From Mycobacterium sp. 1245805.9 (GTDB lineage Bacteria > Actinomycetota > Actinomycetes > Mycobacteriales > Mycobacteriaceae): a stretch of 64,000 nucleotides of DNA. The notes under the pieces were generated by a model. That model ran no database searches. It was not told where the DNA came from and saw nothing but the letters and a program-made list of their open reading frames with translations. Location of the stretch: the NCBI RefSeq assembly GCF_001672915.1, contig NZ_LZKR01000070.1:17208-81207 (forward strand), read 5' to 3'. Positions 11,053 through 20,338 of this stretch are shown here, one piece after another. The position numbers and the translations under genes were made by a program. Each line of letters starts with the position of its first letter. Within the stretch, counting starts at the first letter, position 1.

Positions 11053-11634
11053 TTGGCGGCCGCGCTCGTCGGCTGGAGCTTCCTCAGCCCACGGCTGCCC
11101 CCGGCGTGGCGGGTGCCGCTGCAGGCCGGCGCCGGCGCGCTGCTAATCCCGGTGACCCGCGCGCCGCTGGGTCTGCGCCCGCCGCGGCTCGGGGCGGGGA
11201 CGCGACTCGGCTCGGCGGCCGGGGCAGTCGCGGCGGGCGCGATCGCCGCGACGACCGCGGTGCCTCTGGTGCGGTCCGCGATGGCGGCCCGCGAGCGGCC
11301 GGTCTCCGTGCCGGGTTGGCTGCTGCTGCGCATACCCGTCGGCACCGTCTGGGCCGAGGAGGCCGCCTTCCGCGCCGCGCTGGCCGCTGTGGGCTCCCGT
11401 GCCTTCGGCCGGCGGGGCGGAAACATGTTGCAGGCCACTACTTTTGGGCTCTCGCACATTCCGGATGCGCGAGCGACGGGCGCGCCGGTGGCCGCCACCG
11501 TGCTGGTGACCGGCATCGTGGGCTGGCTGTTCGGCTGGCTGGCCGACCGATCCGGCAGCCTGGCCGCGCCGATGCTGACCCACCTGGCCATCAACGAGGC
11601 CGGTGCGATCGCCGCGGTCGCCGTGCAACGCTGA
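11053..11634 (+). CDS. CPBP-family intramembrane metalloprotease (CAAX protease-like)
   Basis: 193 residues with several hydrophobic segments and the ABI/CPBP signature: EEAAFR (EExxxR) followed by FGLSHI and HLAINEAG, which provide the glutamate and histidines of the active site in the membrane. Position matches M. tuberculosis Rv0804. The TTG start at 11053 is a guess: there is no ATG or GTG in frame close to the N-terminus. It begins 20 bp after purL, so the two are probably cotranscribed. Substrate unknown. Confidence 0.75.
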   Translation: MAAALVGWSFLSPRLPPAWRVPLQAGAGALLIPVTRAPLGLRPPRLGAGTRLGSAAGAVAAGAIAATTAVPLVRSAMAARERPVSVPGWLLLRIPVGTVWAEEAAFRAALAAVGSRAFGRRGGNMLQATTFGLSHIPDARATGAPVAATVLVTGIVGWLFGWLADRSGSLAAPMLTHLAINEAGAIAAVAVQR

Positions 11635-11637
11635 GGT

Positions 11638-12027
11638 ATGCCCGCCCGTCAAAGCGCCGACCCGGCCCAGGCCCGGCAGGCCGTGCTGGCCGTGCTGGAC
11701 TGGCTGCGCGACGATTCCGGCCCGGCGCCCGACCGCAACGCCCTGGCGACCGCGGTGCGGCTCACCGCGAGGACTCTCGCCGCCCTGGCGCCGGGCTCGA
11801 GCGTCGAGGTCCGGATCCCGCCGTTCGCCGCGGTGCAGTGCATCGAAGGGCCCCGGCACACTCGCGGCACGCCGCCGAACGTGGTGGAGACCGATCCGCG
11901 GACATGGCTGCGGCTGGCCACGGGCCTTTTGCAGCTGGAGGAGGCGAAGGCCACCGGGGTCGTGACGCTCTCGGGCTCGCGGGCGGGTGAAATTGGCCAC
12001 TGGTTGCCCCTGTTCGGTGTCAGCTGA
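11638..12027 (+). CDS. Bacterial SCP/sterol-carrier-fold protein (Rv0807-like)
   Basis: 129 residues beginning MPARQSADPAQARQAV. The centre carries VEVRIPPFAAVQC and TPPNVVETDPRTWLRLATG, the conserved core of the actinobacterial sterol-carrier-like family that sits next to purF in mycobacteria. It starts 3 bp after the CPBP protease gene. Its function is unknown. The orthologues of Rv0805 (phosphodiesterase) and Rv0806c, present here in M. tuberculosis, are absent. Confidence 0.8.
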   Translation: MPARQSADPAQARQAVLAVLDWLRDDSGPAPDRNALATAVRLTARTLAALAPGSSVEVRIPPFAAVQCIEGPRHTRGTPPNVVETDPRTWLRLATGLLQLEEAKATGVVTLSGSRAGEIGHWLPLFGVS

Positions 12028-12165
12028 ATACAACCCTGAACTGCAGGTTTAGAGTTATGAATCGGGATTTTCGACGCTCAACACGCCGGTCGGATTCGTC
12101 GGGGAGCCCGTGCTGCCCGTAGACTCCTACACGTCACCAATCGTTCGCCAGGGAGCCGCCGAACC

Positions 12166-13701
12166 GTGACCGTCGCTGGAGTAGAAGCATCCGAGCAGGA
12201 CCTTAACTCCCCCCGGGAAGAATGCGGCGTCTTCGGCGTCTGGGCGCCCGGCGAGGATGTCGCCAAACTCAGCTACTACGGCCTCTACGCGCTGCAGCAT
12301 CGCGGGCAGGAAGCCGCGGGCATCGCCGTCGCCGACGGGTCCCAGGTGCTGGTCTTCAAGGACCTCGGCCTGGTCAGCCAGGTGTTCGACGAGCAGACGC
12401 TGGCCGCCATGCAGGGCCACGTCGCCATCGGGCACTGCCGCTACTCCACCACGGGCGACACCACGTGGGAAAACGCCCAACCGGTGTTCCGCAACACCGC
12501 GGCCGGCACCGGGGTTGCGTTGGGGCACAACGGAAATCTGGTCAACACGGCTGAGCTCGCGGCGCGCGCCCGCGACGAGGGGTTGATGGGTACCCGATAC
12601 CCCGCCCCGGCGACGACGGACTCCGACATCCTGGGTGCGCTGCTGGCTCACGGCGCGGCCGACTCCACGCTGGAACAGGCGGCGCTCGAGCTGCTGCCGA
12701 CCGTGCGCGGGGCGTTCTGCCTGACGTTCATGGACGAGAACACGCTGTATGCGTGCCGCGATCCCTATGGGGTGCGGCCGCTTTCGCTCGGACGCCTCGA
12801 CCGCGGCTGGGTGGTGGCATCCGAAACCGCCGCGCTCGACATCGTCGGCGCCTCGTTCGTCCGCGACATCGAGCCCGGCGAGCTGCTGGCCATCGACGCC
12901 GACGGCGTGCGCTCCACCCGATTCGCCAACCCCGAGCCCAAGGGCTGCGTCTTCGAATACGTCTACCTCGCGCGGCCCGACAGCACGCTCGCCGGCCGGT
13001 CGGTGCACGCCACCCGGGTCGACATCGGTCGCCGGCTGGCGCGCGAATGCCCGGTCGAGGCCGACCTGGTGATCGGCGTGCCGGAGTCGGGCACCCCGGC
13101 CGCCGTCGGGTACGCCCAGGAGTCCGGCATCCCGTACGGGCAGGGCCTGATGAAGAACGCCTACGTCGGGCGCACGTTCATCCAGCCGTCGCAGACGATC
13201 CGCCAGCTCGGCATCCGGCTGAAGCTCAACCCGCTCAAAGAGGTGATCCGCGGCAAGCGACTCATCGTCGTCGACGATTCGATCGTGCGTGGGAACACCC
13301 AGCGGGCACTGTTGCGCATGCTGCGCGAGGCCGGCGCCCTCGAGGTGCACGTGCGCATCGCGTCACCGCCGGTGAAGTGGCCGTGCTTCTACGGCATCGA
13401 CTTCCCCTCGCCGGCCGAGTTGATCGCCAACGCCGTCCAAGACAAAGAGGAAATGCTCGAGGCGGTGCGGCACGCCATCGGCGCCGACACGTTGGGCTAC
13501 ATCTCGCTGCGCGGCCTGGTCGCGGCCTCCGAGCAGCCGGCGTCGCGGCTGTGCACGGCCTGCTTCGACGGCAAGTACCCGATCGAATTGCCCGAGGAAT
13601 CCGCATTGGGCAAGAACGTCATCGAGCACATGCTCGCCAACGCCGCGCGCGGAGCCGCGCTCGATGATCTGGCACCCGATGAAGTGCCGATCGTGCGCTA
13701 A
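12166..13701 (+). CDS. purF: Amidophosphoribosyltransferase
   Basis: 511 residues from GTG 12166 with AGGGAG upstream. It transfers ammonia from glutamine to PRPP, the committed step of purine synthesis. The Ntn nucleophile is C20 in EECGVFGVW, so a 19-residue propeptide must be removed. The PRPP-binding loop reads VVDDSIVRGNT, and the cysteines of the B. subtilis-type 4Fe-4S cluster include those in LCTACF. The N-terminal glutaminase and C-terminal transferase domains are both complete. Confidence 0.98.
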   Translation: MTVAGVEASEQDLNSPREECGVFGVWAPGEDVAKLSYYGLYALQHRGQEAAGIAVADGSQVLVFKDLGLVSQVFDEQTLAAMQGHVAIGHCRYSTTGDTTWENAQPVFRNTAAGTGVALGHNGNLVNTAELAARARDEGLMGTRYPAPATTDSDILGALLAHGAADSTLEQAALELLPTVRGAFCLTFMDENTLYACRDPYGVRPLSLGRLDRGWVVASETAALDIVGASFVRDIEPGELLAIDADGVRSTRFANPEPKGCVFEYVYLARPDSTLAGRSVHATRVDIGRRLARECPVEADLVIGVPESGTPAAVGYAQESGIPYGQGLMKNAYVGRTFIQPSQTIRQLGIRLKLNPLKEVIRGKRLIVVDDSIVRGNTQRALLRMLREAGALEVHVRIASPPVKWPCFYGIDFPSPAELIANAVQDKEEMLEAVRHAIGADTLGYISLRGLVAASEQPASRLCTACFDGKYPIELPEESALGKNVIEHMLANAARGAALDDLAPDEVPIVR

Positions 13702-13773
13702 CCGAAGCCGCTCCTCGGTGCTTCAAAGACGTTCGATTCCGGCGCGAAGCGCCGCCCGGTAGCCTTTATCGCG

Positions 13774-14868
<1,095 letters not shown>

Positions 14869-14916
14869 CAGAACTGTGCCGACGCTCAGCGCATCGGCAC
14901 AGTGGTGGTGAGAGGT

Positions 14917-15090
14917 TCAGCGACGCCAGTCGTCGTCGCCCCAAGATTCGTCTTGGCCGTCGTCGCCGGGTTCGTCGGCGGTCGAGCCGGACAGCTCCTG
15001 CTGTAGCCGCTGGAAATCGGTCTGCGGGGAACTGTATTTGAGTTCTCGTGCAACCTTGGTCTGCTTTGCCTTAGCCCGGCCGCGGCCCAT
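14917..15090 (-). CDS. DUF3073 small conserved protein
   Basis: 57 residues from the ATG at 15090: MGRGRAKAKQTKVARELKY at the start, an SPQTDFQRLQQEL middle and an acidic tail ending WGDDDWRR. This is the actinobacterial DUF3073 family, found opposite purM (Rv0810c in M. tuberculosis). The basic N-terminus and acidic C-terminus are typical. Function unknown. The GGGGG run just before the start can act as ribosome binding site. Confidence 0.88.
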   Translation of the reverse strand: MGRGRAKAKQTKVARELKYSSPQTDFQRLQQELSGSTADEPGDDGQDESWGDDDWRR

Positions 15091-15105
15091 GGGGGAACCC
15101 CCTCG

Positions 15106-15171
15106 CGCAATAACGGAGCGGCCTAACGAGTAGGCGGCTCCGATCTCTTGGTGTCGTTATTGTCCTGCCGA
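15106..15171 (-). promoter_or_regulatory. Inverted repeats in the DUF3073 leader
   Basis: CAATAACG (about 15108) pairs with CGTTATTG (about 15163), enclosing a second stem CGGAGC/GCTCCG. The pair lies just upstream of the DUF3073 start on the minus strand and could be a structured 5' leader or a regulator site. Confidence 0.35.
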
Positions 15172-15237
15172 CAGTTTACCGTGCCTTACGGTCGGGTGTC
15201 GGTGACCCCTGTCCGCTGTGGTCGACGTCATCGACGA

Positions 15238-16320
15238 TTATCTCGCACCGCCCCGCAACCGTTCAACGGCTCGCCGTCCCGCGCCGACGTGTTCGGTGGC
15301 GGGCAGGGAATCGGCGTCGATCGCCGCGGCGACATCGCCCTGCGGGCCGGTCGTCAGCTCGGTGTCCGCGGGCAGGCCGCGCTTGACGAGCGCCAGCGCC
15401 ACCGGCCCGAGGTCGACGTGCTCGACGACGGTTCCGAGTCGTCCGACGGCGCGACCGCCGGCGAGTACCGCGTCTCCCGTGGCGGGCCGCTCCACCGAGC
15501 CGTCGAGGTGCAACAACACCAGCATCCGCGGCGGTTTGCCCAGGTTGTGCACCCGCGCGACGGTCTCCTGCCCGCGATAGCAGCCCTTGTCCAGATGCAC
15601 GGCCGCACCGATCCAGCCCACCTCGTGGGGGATCGTCCGCTCGTCGGTGTCGACGCCGAGTCGCGGCCGCAGCGCCGCCACCCGGTGGGCCTCGTACGCC
15701 CAGACCCCGGCCGTCCGCACGCCGGCCCGCGCCAGGCGGTCGCGCCAGTCGGCCGACTCGACGCGCGGAACCAGCAGGTCCAGTTCGACCTGCCCGGCGG
15801 GGGCGCCGGGCATCCGGCGCGCAAAGCCGCCGTCGGCGACCGGAACGGCGGTCAGCTCGGCCGGCAAGGCGTCCACGCCCAGCGCGTCGAGCACCGCCCG
15901 GTCGGCCAGCCGCGGACCCAGCAGCGACAACACCGCCAGGTCCGCACCCGTGGGGGTGACCTCGGACCAGAACACCATCTTGCGCAGGTATTCCAGCAGC
16001 GGGCCGCCCCGCCACGGTTCGGTGTCGAGGTAGGTGGTGCCGTCGAGTTCCGTCTGAATCCAGTGGTCCTCGACGCGGCCCTGGCCGTCGAGGCTGAGGT
16101 TGTGCGTGCTCGCGCCCTCGGGGAGCTCGCTGACGTGCTGGGTGGAGATGGTGTGCAGCCAGGTCTGCCGGTCTTTGCCGGTCAGGGTGAGGACCGCGCG
16201 GTGCGAGCGGTCGACCAGCACCGCGTCCGTCTCGGCTGCCCGCTGCTCGCCCAGCGGATCGCCGTAATGCCAGACCGCGCCGGCGTCGGGTCCGGGATCG
16301 GGTGCGGGTACGGGGTTCAC
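15238..16320 (-). CDS. ygfZ: YgfZ/GcvT-like folate-binding protein
   Basis: 360 residues from GTG 16320. It carries the YgfZ hallmark KGCYRGQETVAR and the GcvT fold (VLVDRSHRAVLTLTGKDR at the start). YgfZ proteins use tetrahydrofolate and the motif cysteine to help assemble or repair Fe-S clusters; they are not true glycine-cleavage T proteins. Position equals Rv0811c. Divergent from the class IV aminotransferase. Confidence 0.9.
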   Translation of the reverse strand: MNPVPAPDPGPDAGAVWHYGDPLGEQRAAETDAVLVDRSHRAVLTLTGKDRQTWLHTISTQHVSELPEGASTHNLSLDGQGRVEDHWIQTELDGTTYLDTEPWRGGPLLEYLRKMVFWSEVTPTGADLAVLSLLGPRLADRAVLDALGVDALPAELTAVPVADGGFARRMPGAPAGQVELDLLVPRVESADWRDRLARAGVRTAGVWAYEAHRVAALRPRLGVDTDERTIPHEVGWIGAAVHLDKGCYRGQETVARVHNLGKPPRMLVLLHLDGSVERPATGDAVLAGGRAVGRLGTVVEHVDLGPVALALVKRGLPADTELTTGPQGDVAAAIDADSLPATEHVGAGRRAVERLRGGAR

Positions 16321-16557
16321 GCAATCAACTCTACGGACGGGTGCCCCGTCGACTGTGTACTCAGGGCGGTGAATGTGCACTGAGGGCTTTGAGTGGGTAG
16401 CAGCGGAGGGATTTCGGCAATTTTCCCGCCCAGGATTCATACGCAAGGCCCAGGATTCACACGCAACGCCCGAAGGCCGCGGTCGAGTGTGCGGCCAGCA
16501 GCACGCTCGACCGCGACCGTGCGGCCGGCCGCAGGCTCGCGGCTAGGCTTAGCCTCC
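16321..16557. repeat. Intergenic repeat block with palindromes
   Basis: The left half (about 16410-16470) has two tandem CCCAGGATTCAYACGCAA units that match the core of the 132-bp repeat near 7090. The right half (16481-16512) has a long imperfect palindrome around GTGCGGCCAGCAGCAC, followed by GTGCGGCCGGCCGC. The latter belongs to the same GTGCGGCC-GCCGCAC family seen near 52370 and 55280. No gene is visible in the block. Confidence 0.6.
16544..16549 (+). promoter_or_regulatory. -10 box of a probable leaderless promoter
   Basis: TAGGCT is 8 nt upstream of the ATG at 16558. Confidence 0.4.
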
Positions 16558-17442
16558 ATGGCCGACCAGACGAGTGTGATCGTCACGCTGGACGGCGAGG
16601 CCCATCCACCCGGCGCGCCGCTGCTGCACGCCGACGACCTGGCCGCCGTTCGCGGCGACGGCATCTTCGAGACGCTGCTGGTCCGCGACGGCGGTGCCTG
16701 CCTGGCGGGTTCCCATCTGCAGCGACTGACGCAGTCCGCCAAGATGATGGACCTGCCCGAGCCGGACCTCGCCGCGTGGCGCAATGCCATCGAGGAGGCG
16801 GCGCGCCGGTGGGCCGCCCGCACCTCCGACGAGGGTGCGATGCGCCTGATCTACACGCGTGGCCGCGAGGGTGGTTCGGCGCCGACCGCCTACGTGATGG
16901 TCAACCCCGTCCCCGAAAGGGTGACCGCGGTTCGCCGCGACGGGCTGTCCGCGATGACGCTGGATCGCGGGCTGCCGGCCCGGGGTGCCGATGCGATGCC
17001 GTGGCTGCTGGCCGGCGCCAAGACGCTGTCCTACGCGGTCAACATGGCGGCCCTGCGGCATGCCGCCCGCCAGGGCGCCGGCGACGTCATCTTCGTCAGC
17101 TCCGACGGCTACATCCTGGAGGGCCCGCGGTCGACGGTCGTGATCGCCGCCGAACCGGGCGCGGACGGGAACCCATGCCTACTGACGCCGCCACCCTGGT
17201 ATCCGATCCTGCGGGGCACCACGCAACAAGCACTCTTCGAGGTGGCCCGGGCCAAGGGCTACGACTGCGACTACCGCGCGCTGCGGGCCGCGGATCTGCA
17301 TGCCGCCCAAGGCATTTGGCTCGTGTCGAGCATGACCCTGGCGGCCCGCGTGCACACGCTCGACGGACGGCGACTGCTCCGGTCCCCGATCGCCACCGAA
17401 TTCGCCGAACTGGTCGACGCGGCGATCGTCAGCGATCGCTGA
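16558..17442 (+). CDS. pabC: Class IV PLP aminotransferase, aminodeoxychorismate lyase-like
   Basis: 294 residues with the fold-type IV pattern: RGDGIFETLLVRDG near the N-terminus, the PLP lysine K155 in AGAKTLSYA and the phosphate-binding EGPRSTVVI and RGTTQQ segments. The family includes 4-amino-4-deoxychorismate lyase (folate) and branched-chain or D-amino acid aminotransferases. The match to Rv0812 and the YgfZ folate neighbour favour the lyase, but specificity is not proven. ATG at 16558. Confidence 0.85.
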   Translation: MADQTSVIVTLDGEAHPPGAPLLHADDLAAVRGDGIFETLLVRDGGACLAGSHLQRLTQSAKMMDLPEPDLAAWRNAIEEAARRWAARTSDEGAMRLIYTRGREGGSAPTAYVMVNPVPERVTAVRRDGLSAMTLDRGLPARGADAMPWLLAGAKTLSYAVNMAALRHAARQGAGDVIFVSSDGYILEGPRSTVVIAAEPGADGNPCLLTPPPWYPILRGTTQQALFEVARAKGYDCDYRALRAADLHAAQGIWLVSSMTLAARVHTLDGRRLLRSPIATEFAELVDAAIVSDR

Positions 17443-17518
17443 GCGCTGAATTCTGTTGTCGCCTCGCCAGTTTCCAGGTACGGTCGGCCGTACACAGGGA
17501 AGGAGGTGGTCCGCGAAA

Positions 17519-17557
17519 TTGATAGCTTCATGGACATGTGAGGTGGCTACGCGCTAG
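17519..17557 (+). CDS. Candidate 12-residue micropeptide
   Basis: TTG start, 10 bases past a very strong ribosome binding site, reading MIASWTCEVATR then TAG. An alternative reading of the same RNA starts at an ATG in another frame and stops after three codons. Only the unusual Shine-Dalgarno and the stem overlapping its 3' end support translation. Ribosome profiling would be needed to accept it. Confidence 0.3.
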   Translation: MIASWTCEVATR

Positions 17558-17609
17558 CTGCATTGGCTCGGAAGAGCCGGCGCATGCTGGCGAATTCCCC
17601 GTAGCCACC

Positions 17610-17659
17610 CGGCCCCCGAGCTTCCGGTCAGTCCAACCAGGAGCTTTGCTCGGGGGCCG
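17610..17659. terminator. Bidirectional terminator hairpin
   Basis: Perfect 12-bp GC stem with a 26-nt loop between the aminotransferase gene and the convergent nitrobindin gene. There is no U tract on either side, as is common in mycobacteria. Confidence 0.55.
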
Positions 17660-17685
17660 CTCCATGTCCGGACTCGGCACCGGCT

Positions 17686-18354
17686 CTACCCCGCGAACCG
17701 CGACAGCCGCGCGGACAGATGCGGCACCAGCCCGCCGTCGGCGTCCACCCGCTCCTCCACGTAGGCCAGGTCGCCGCCTTCGACGATGCCGTAGAGCCGC
17801 TTGGCGCCACCGACCAGCAGGCCCGACCGGCTGCGGGCCAGCGCGTCGGTCACCAGCTCCCACGACGACTGCGTGCGGGGCCGCCCGTAGAACAACTCGA
17901 TGTACCCGGCCGAATGGGCCAACAGCAACTCGATCGCCTGCGACTCGGTGGGATCGTCGTCGGGATCGCTGACAAAGCGCCAGAAGCCCGTCTCGCGCAG
18001 CCCGGGTTCCTGGTAGCCGCCCGCGTCGTCGAGCCGCCAGGACCGTGCTTCCCAATTCAGATAGTCGCCGCCGTCATGCGAGACCACGATCTGCTGACCG
18101 AACCGGTAATCCCCGTCGGGACCGCGGCCCTCGCCCTCGCCGCGCCACACCCCGACCAGCGGCAGCAGCGCCAGCAGCGCGTCGTTCAGGTTCGCCCCTT
18201 CGCGCAGATTCGCGGTGTCGGCGGGCACCGGCAGGTCGTCGAAGCCCGGGATGTTGCGGGCGGCGGTCACCTTGGCGCGTTCGGCGGCGGCGGCGACAGC
18301 GCGGTCGCCCGAGCCGCCGGAAACGGCCGGGCCGTCAGCTTCCTCGGACGTCAC
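17686..18354 (-). CDS. Nitrobindin-type heme-binding beta-barrel protein (FABP-like)
   Basis: 222 residues from GTG 18354. After a low-complexity N-terminus of about 50 residues comes the nitrobindin signature GVWRGEGEG (68-76) and beta strands ([23 protein letters not shown]), ending HLSARLSRF with the C-terminal histidine expected as heme ligand. The M. tuberculosis homologue Rv0813c has this lipocalin-like fold. Nitrobindins bind ferric heme and isomerise peroxynitrite. Its start overlaps the stop of the micro-membrane protein gene by 4 bp (GTGA), so they form one translational unit. Confidence 0.88.
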   Translation of the reverse strand: MTSEEADGPAVSGGSGDRAVAAAAERAKVTAARNIPGFDDLPVPADTANLREGANLNDALLALLPLVGVWRGEGEGRGPDGDYRFGQQIVVSHDGGDYLNWEARSWRLDDAGGYQEPGLRETGFWRFVSDPDDDPTESQAIELLLAHSAGYIELFYGRPRTQSSWELVTDALARSRSGLLVGGAKRLYGIVEGGDLAYVEERVDADGGLVPHLSARLSRFAG

Positions 18355-18449
18355 GACTCGTCAGTGATGAGCCGGTAGAGGGTGTACAGCGCGAACCATG
18401 AGATGACCACGACTGCGATGACCAGCATGATCTCGAAGAAGAGCACCAC
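18351..18449 (-). CDS. 32-residue single-span membrane protein
   Basis: GTG 18449 opens a 32-codon frame, [19 protein letters not shown] then [13 protein letters not shown]. Apart from the last eight residues it is one transmembrane helix. The stop overlaps the nitrobindin start by 4 bp. Coupled translation and strongly hydrophobic content make it a real gene despite its size. It sits between the SseC and nitrobindin genes. Function unknown; possibly a membrane anchor or partner for a neighbour. Confidence 0.65.
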   Translation of the reverse strand: MVLFFEIMLVIAVVVISWFALYTLYRLITDES

Positions 18450-18497
18450 GGGTACGAGTCTATTCGTCCCGCGGATCCTCGGGGATCGGCCGGTCCG

Positions 18498-18800
18498 TCA
18501 GGCGATCTTGACGTCGACCTCGTGAATGCCCGCGCCGGACGGGGCCACGACCGCGTCGCCGTTGCCGATGGGGGACAGCGCGCGCAGCGTCCAGGAGCCC
18601 GGTGCGGCGAAGAACCGGAAGTCACCCGTGGCCGACGCGACCACCTCGGCCGTGAACTCGTCCGACGAGTCCAGCAGGCGGACGAACGCGCCACCCACCG
18701 CCTGACCGTCGCCGTCCACGACCCGACCGGTGATGACCGTTTCCTTCTCCAGATCGACGCTGGCGGGCAACGTCAGTCCTTGCTTCGGTCCAGAGCACAT
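18498..18800 (-). CDS. sseC2: DUF1416 protein, SseC family
   Basis: 100 residues starting MCSGPKQGLTLPA at the ATG at 18800. It is the small conserved partner always found after thiosulfate sulfurtransferase genes in actinobacteria. The body looks like a small beta-sandwich (VVDGDGQAVGGAFVRLLDSS). The early cysteine is conserved in the family. It begins one base after the CysA2 stop, so cotranslation is certain. The name SseC reflects genomic linkage rather than a known reaction. Confidence 0.9.
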   Translation of the reverse strand: MCSGPKQGLTLPASVDLEKETVITGRVVDGDGQAVGGAFVRLLDSSDEFTAEVVASATGDFRFFAAPGSWTLRALSPIGNGDAVVAPSGAGIHEVDVKIA

Positions 18801-18801
18801 A

Positions 18802-19635
18802 TCAGCTTCCCAACTCGATCGGGGCACCCACCAGGGAGCCGTATTCCGTCCAACTGCCGTCGTAGTTCTTGACGTTTTTGTGGCCGAGTAATTCCCGCAG
18901 CACGAACCAGGTGTGCGACGAGCGTTCCCCGATTCGGCAGTACGCGATGGTTTCCTTCGTGCCGTCCAGGCCGGCGTCGGCGTACAGCTTGGCCAGCTCC
19001 TCGTCGGACTTGAAGGTGCCGTCCTCGTTGGCGGCCTTGCTCCACGGGACGTTGATCGCGCCGGGGAGGTGGCCGGGCCGCTGGCTTTGCTCCTGCGGCA
19101 GGTGCGCCGGCGCGAGGATCTTGCCGGAGAACTCGTCGGGGGAGCGCACGTCGACGAGGTTCTTGACGTTGATGGCCGCGATGACCTCGTCGCGGAACGC
19201 CCGGATGGTGTTGTCCGGCGGGGCCGCCGTGTACGACGTGGCCGGCCTGCTGACGCTGTCGGTGGACAGCGGGCGCCGGTCGAGCTCCCACTTCTTGCGG
19301 CCGCCGTCGAGCAGCTTGACCTTCTCATGGCCGTACAGCTTGAAATACCAGTAGGCGTAGGCGGCGAACCAGTTGTTGTTGCCGCCATAGAGGATCACGG
19401 TGTCCTCGTTGGCGATGCCGCGGTCGGACAGCAGCTTGGAGAATTGCTGTGCGTCGACGAAGTCACGCTTGACCGGGTCCTGCAAATCGGTGCGCCAGTC
19501 CAGCCTGACCGCGCCGGGGATGTGGCCGGTGTCGTACGCGCTGGTGTCTTCGTCGACTTCCACGAAGACGACGTTCTCGGCGTCGAGATTGCTCTGGGCC
19601 CAGTCCGCGGAGACCAGGACGTCGGAGCGTGCCAT
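18802..19635 (-). CDS. cysA2: Thiosulfate sulfurtransferase (rhodanese), CysA2/SseA type
   Basis: 277 residues with two rhodanese domains. The N-terminal one is inactive; the C-terminal one has the catalytic loop CRIGERSSHTW with persulfide cysteine C233. The substrate-specificity pattern CRxGxR marks thiosulfate rather than 3-mercaptopyruvate as donor. It moves sulfane sulfur in the cytosol. It is cotranscribed with the DUF4395 gene upstream and sseC2 downstream, behind a poly-cysteine leader peptide, implying control by cysteine supply. Confidence 0.95.
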   Translation of the reverse strand: MARSDVLVSADWAQSNLDAENVVFVEVDEDTSAYDTGHIPGAVRLDWRTDLQDPVKRDFVDAQQFSKLLSDRGIANEDTVILYGGNNNWFAAYAYWYFKLYGHEKVKLLDGGRKKWELDRRPLSTDSVSRPATSYTAAPPDNTIRAFRDEVIAAINVKNLVDVRSPDEFSGKILAPAHLPQEQSQRPGHLPGAINVPWSKAANEDGTFKSDEELAKLYADAGLDGTKETIAYCRIGERSSHTWFVLRELLGHKNVKNYDGSWTEYGSLVGAPIELGS

Positions 19636-19671
19636 GGATGAATTCCTTTCGATTGCTGCTGATGAACGGGG

Positions 19672-20136
19672 CTAGGAGGGGGTCGGTCGCAGGCGTGCGA
19701 CCAGCGGGTAGAGCTGGCAGCCCAGGCAGATGGCGAAGGCGGCGTTCAGGAAGGCGGCAACCAGCGCGAACGCGGTGGCGATTACCCCGACCAGGAAGGC
19801 GCCCGCGGCGAATCCCGCCACGCCGACGACCGCGAAGATCAAGCCGACGAATTGGGCGAACTTCAGCGGCGCGACCGGCTCGCGCTCCGTGACCGGGCCC
19901 AAACGCGGCGCCACGACGCTGGCGAACACTCGCCCGTAGGGATGGCGGCGGGGGCCGCCGACGGCGCCGATCGCGAAGACCACGGCCTGCACCCCGAGAA
20001 TGACGGCAGCCGCCAGGGGGCTGGCGGCCGAAACGAGGAGCACGACGATCAGGACGGCGGTGGTGACCCAGGCGGCGAACCTGGGCCCGCGGACGTCGAC
20101 GCGGTCCGCTTCGACGGCGGTGTTGCTGCTCGACAC
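19672..20136 (-). CDS. DUF4395 integral membrane protein
   Basis: 154 residues, with about four transmembrane segments (around residues 25-45, 48-60, 94-112 and 116-135). The conserved block HPYGRVFASVVAPRLGP lies in the loop, and a late CLGCQLYP motif places a CxxC pair at the end of the last helix. GTG at 20136 with AGGAGC upstream. First structural gene after the cysteine leader and 36 bp before cysA2. The CxxC and the context suggest redox or sulfane-sulfur chemistry at the membrane; no function is established. Confidence 0.85.
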   Translation of the reverse strand: MSSSNTAVEADRVDVRGPRFAAWVTTAVLIVVLLVSAASPLAAAVILGVQAVVFAIGAVGGPRRHPYGRVFASVVAPRLGPVTEREPVAPLKFAQFVGLIFAVVGVAGFAAGAFLVGVIATAFALVAAFLNAAFAICLGCQLYPLVARLRPTPS

Positions 20137-20241
20137 GGTTTTGCTCCTAGAAATCTTGTTGCGCGGAAAGGGGGAGGCGCGCCTTGGAAAGCCTGGGCAG
20201 GGCTCCGAAGCTGCTCCGAGTGCGCGCGGGGGCGCTGCTAC

Positions 20242-20331
20242 TCAACAGCTACAGCAACAACAACAACCCGCGAAGCGGCACAGATCGACTGTGCGACGCG
20301 TGGTGAGCATGGGCTCGAGGCGGGCTGACAC
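20242..20331 (-). CDS. Poly-cysteine leader peptide (cysteine attenuator)
   Basis: A 29-codon frame from GTG 20331, with an internal ATG at 20310, ends ...RFAGCCCCCSC followed by TGA. Seven of the last nineteen residues are cysteine, five in a row. The -10 box TAAGCT lies 7 nt before the GTG, so the mRNA is probably leaderless. This matches the cysteine-responsive leaderless leader ORFs described in mycobacteria, where ribosome progress over the Cys codons controls the downstream genes: here DUF4395, cysA2, sseC2. Confidence 0.9.
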   Translation of the reverse strand: MSARLEPMLTTRRTVDLCRFAGCCCCCSC

Positions 20332-20338
20332 GTCGGCA

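Larger units (their letters stand above)
17491..17660 (+). ncRNA. Structured intergenic element: strong Shine-Dalgarno, micro-ORF, two hairpins
   Basis: AAGGAGGTG at 17500-17508 is an almost perfect anti-16S match. A 12-codon frame (TTG 17519, stop 17555-17557) follows, ending inside a stem: GGTGGCTACG (17542-17551) pairs with CGTAGCCACC (17600-17609), with a small GGCTC-GGAA-GAGCC hairpin inside. A second stem, CGGCCCCCGAGC (17610-17621) with GCTCGGGGGCCG (17648-17659), resembles a terminator. No gene follows on this strand, so it could be a stand-alone sRNA or micropeptide gene, or an attenuator-like remnant that also terminates the convergent nitrobindin transcript. Confidence 0.5.

Noticed and set aside
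12127..13350. Long minus-strand frame opposite purF
   Set aside because: Shadow frame of a GC-rich gene; purF is certain, and the shadow protein has no domains.
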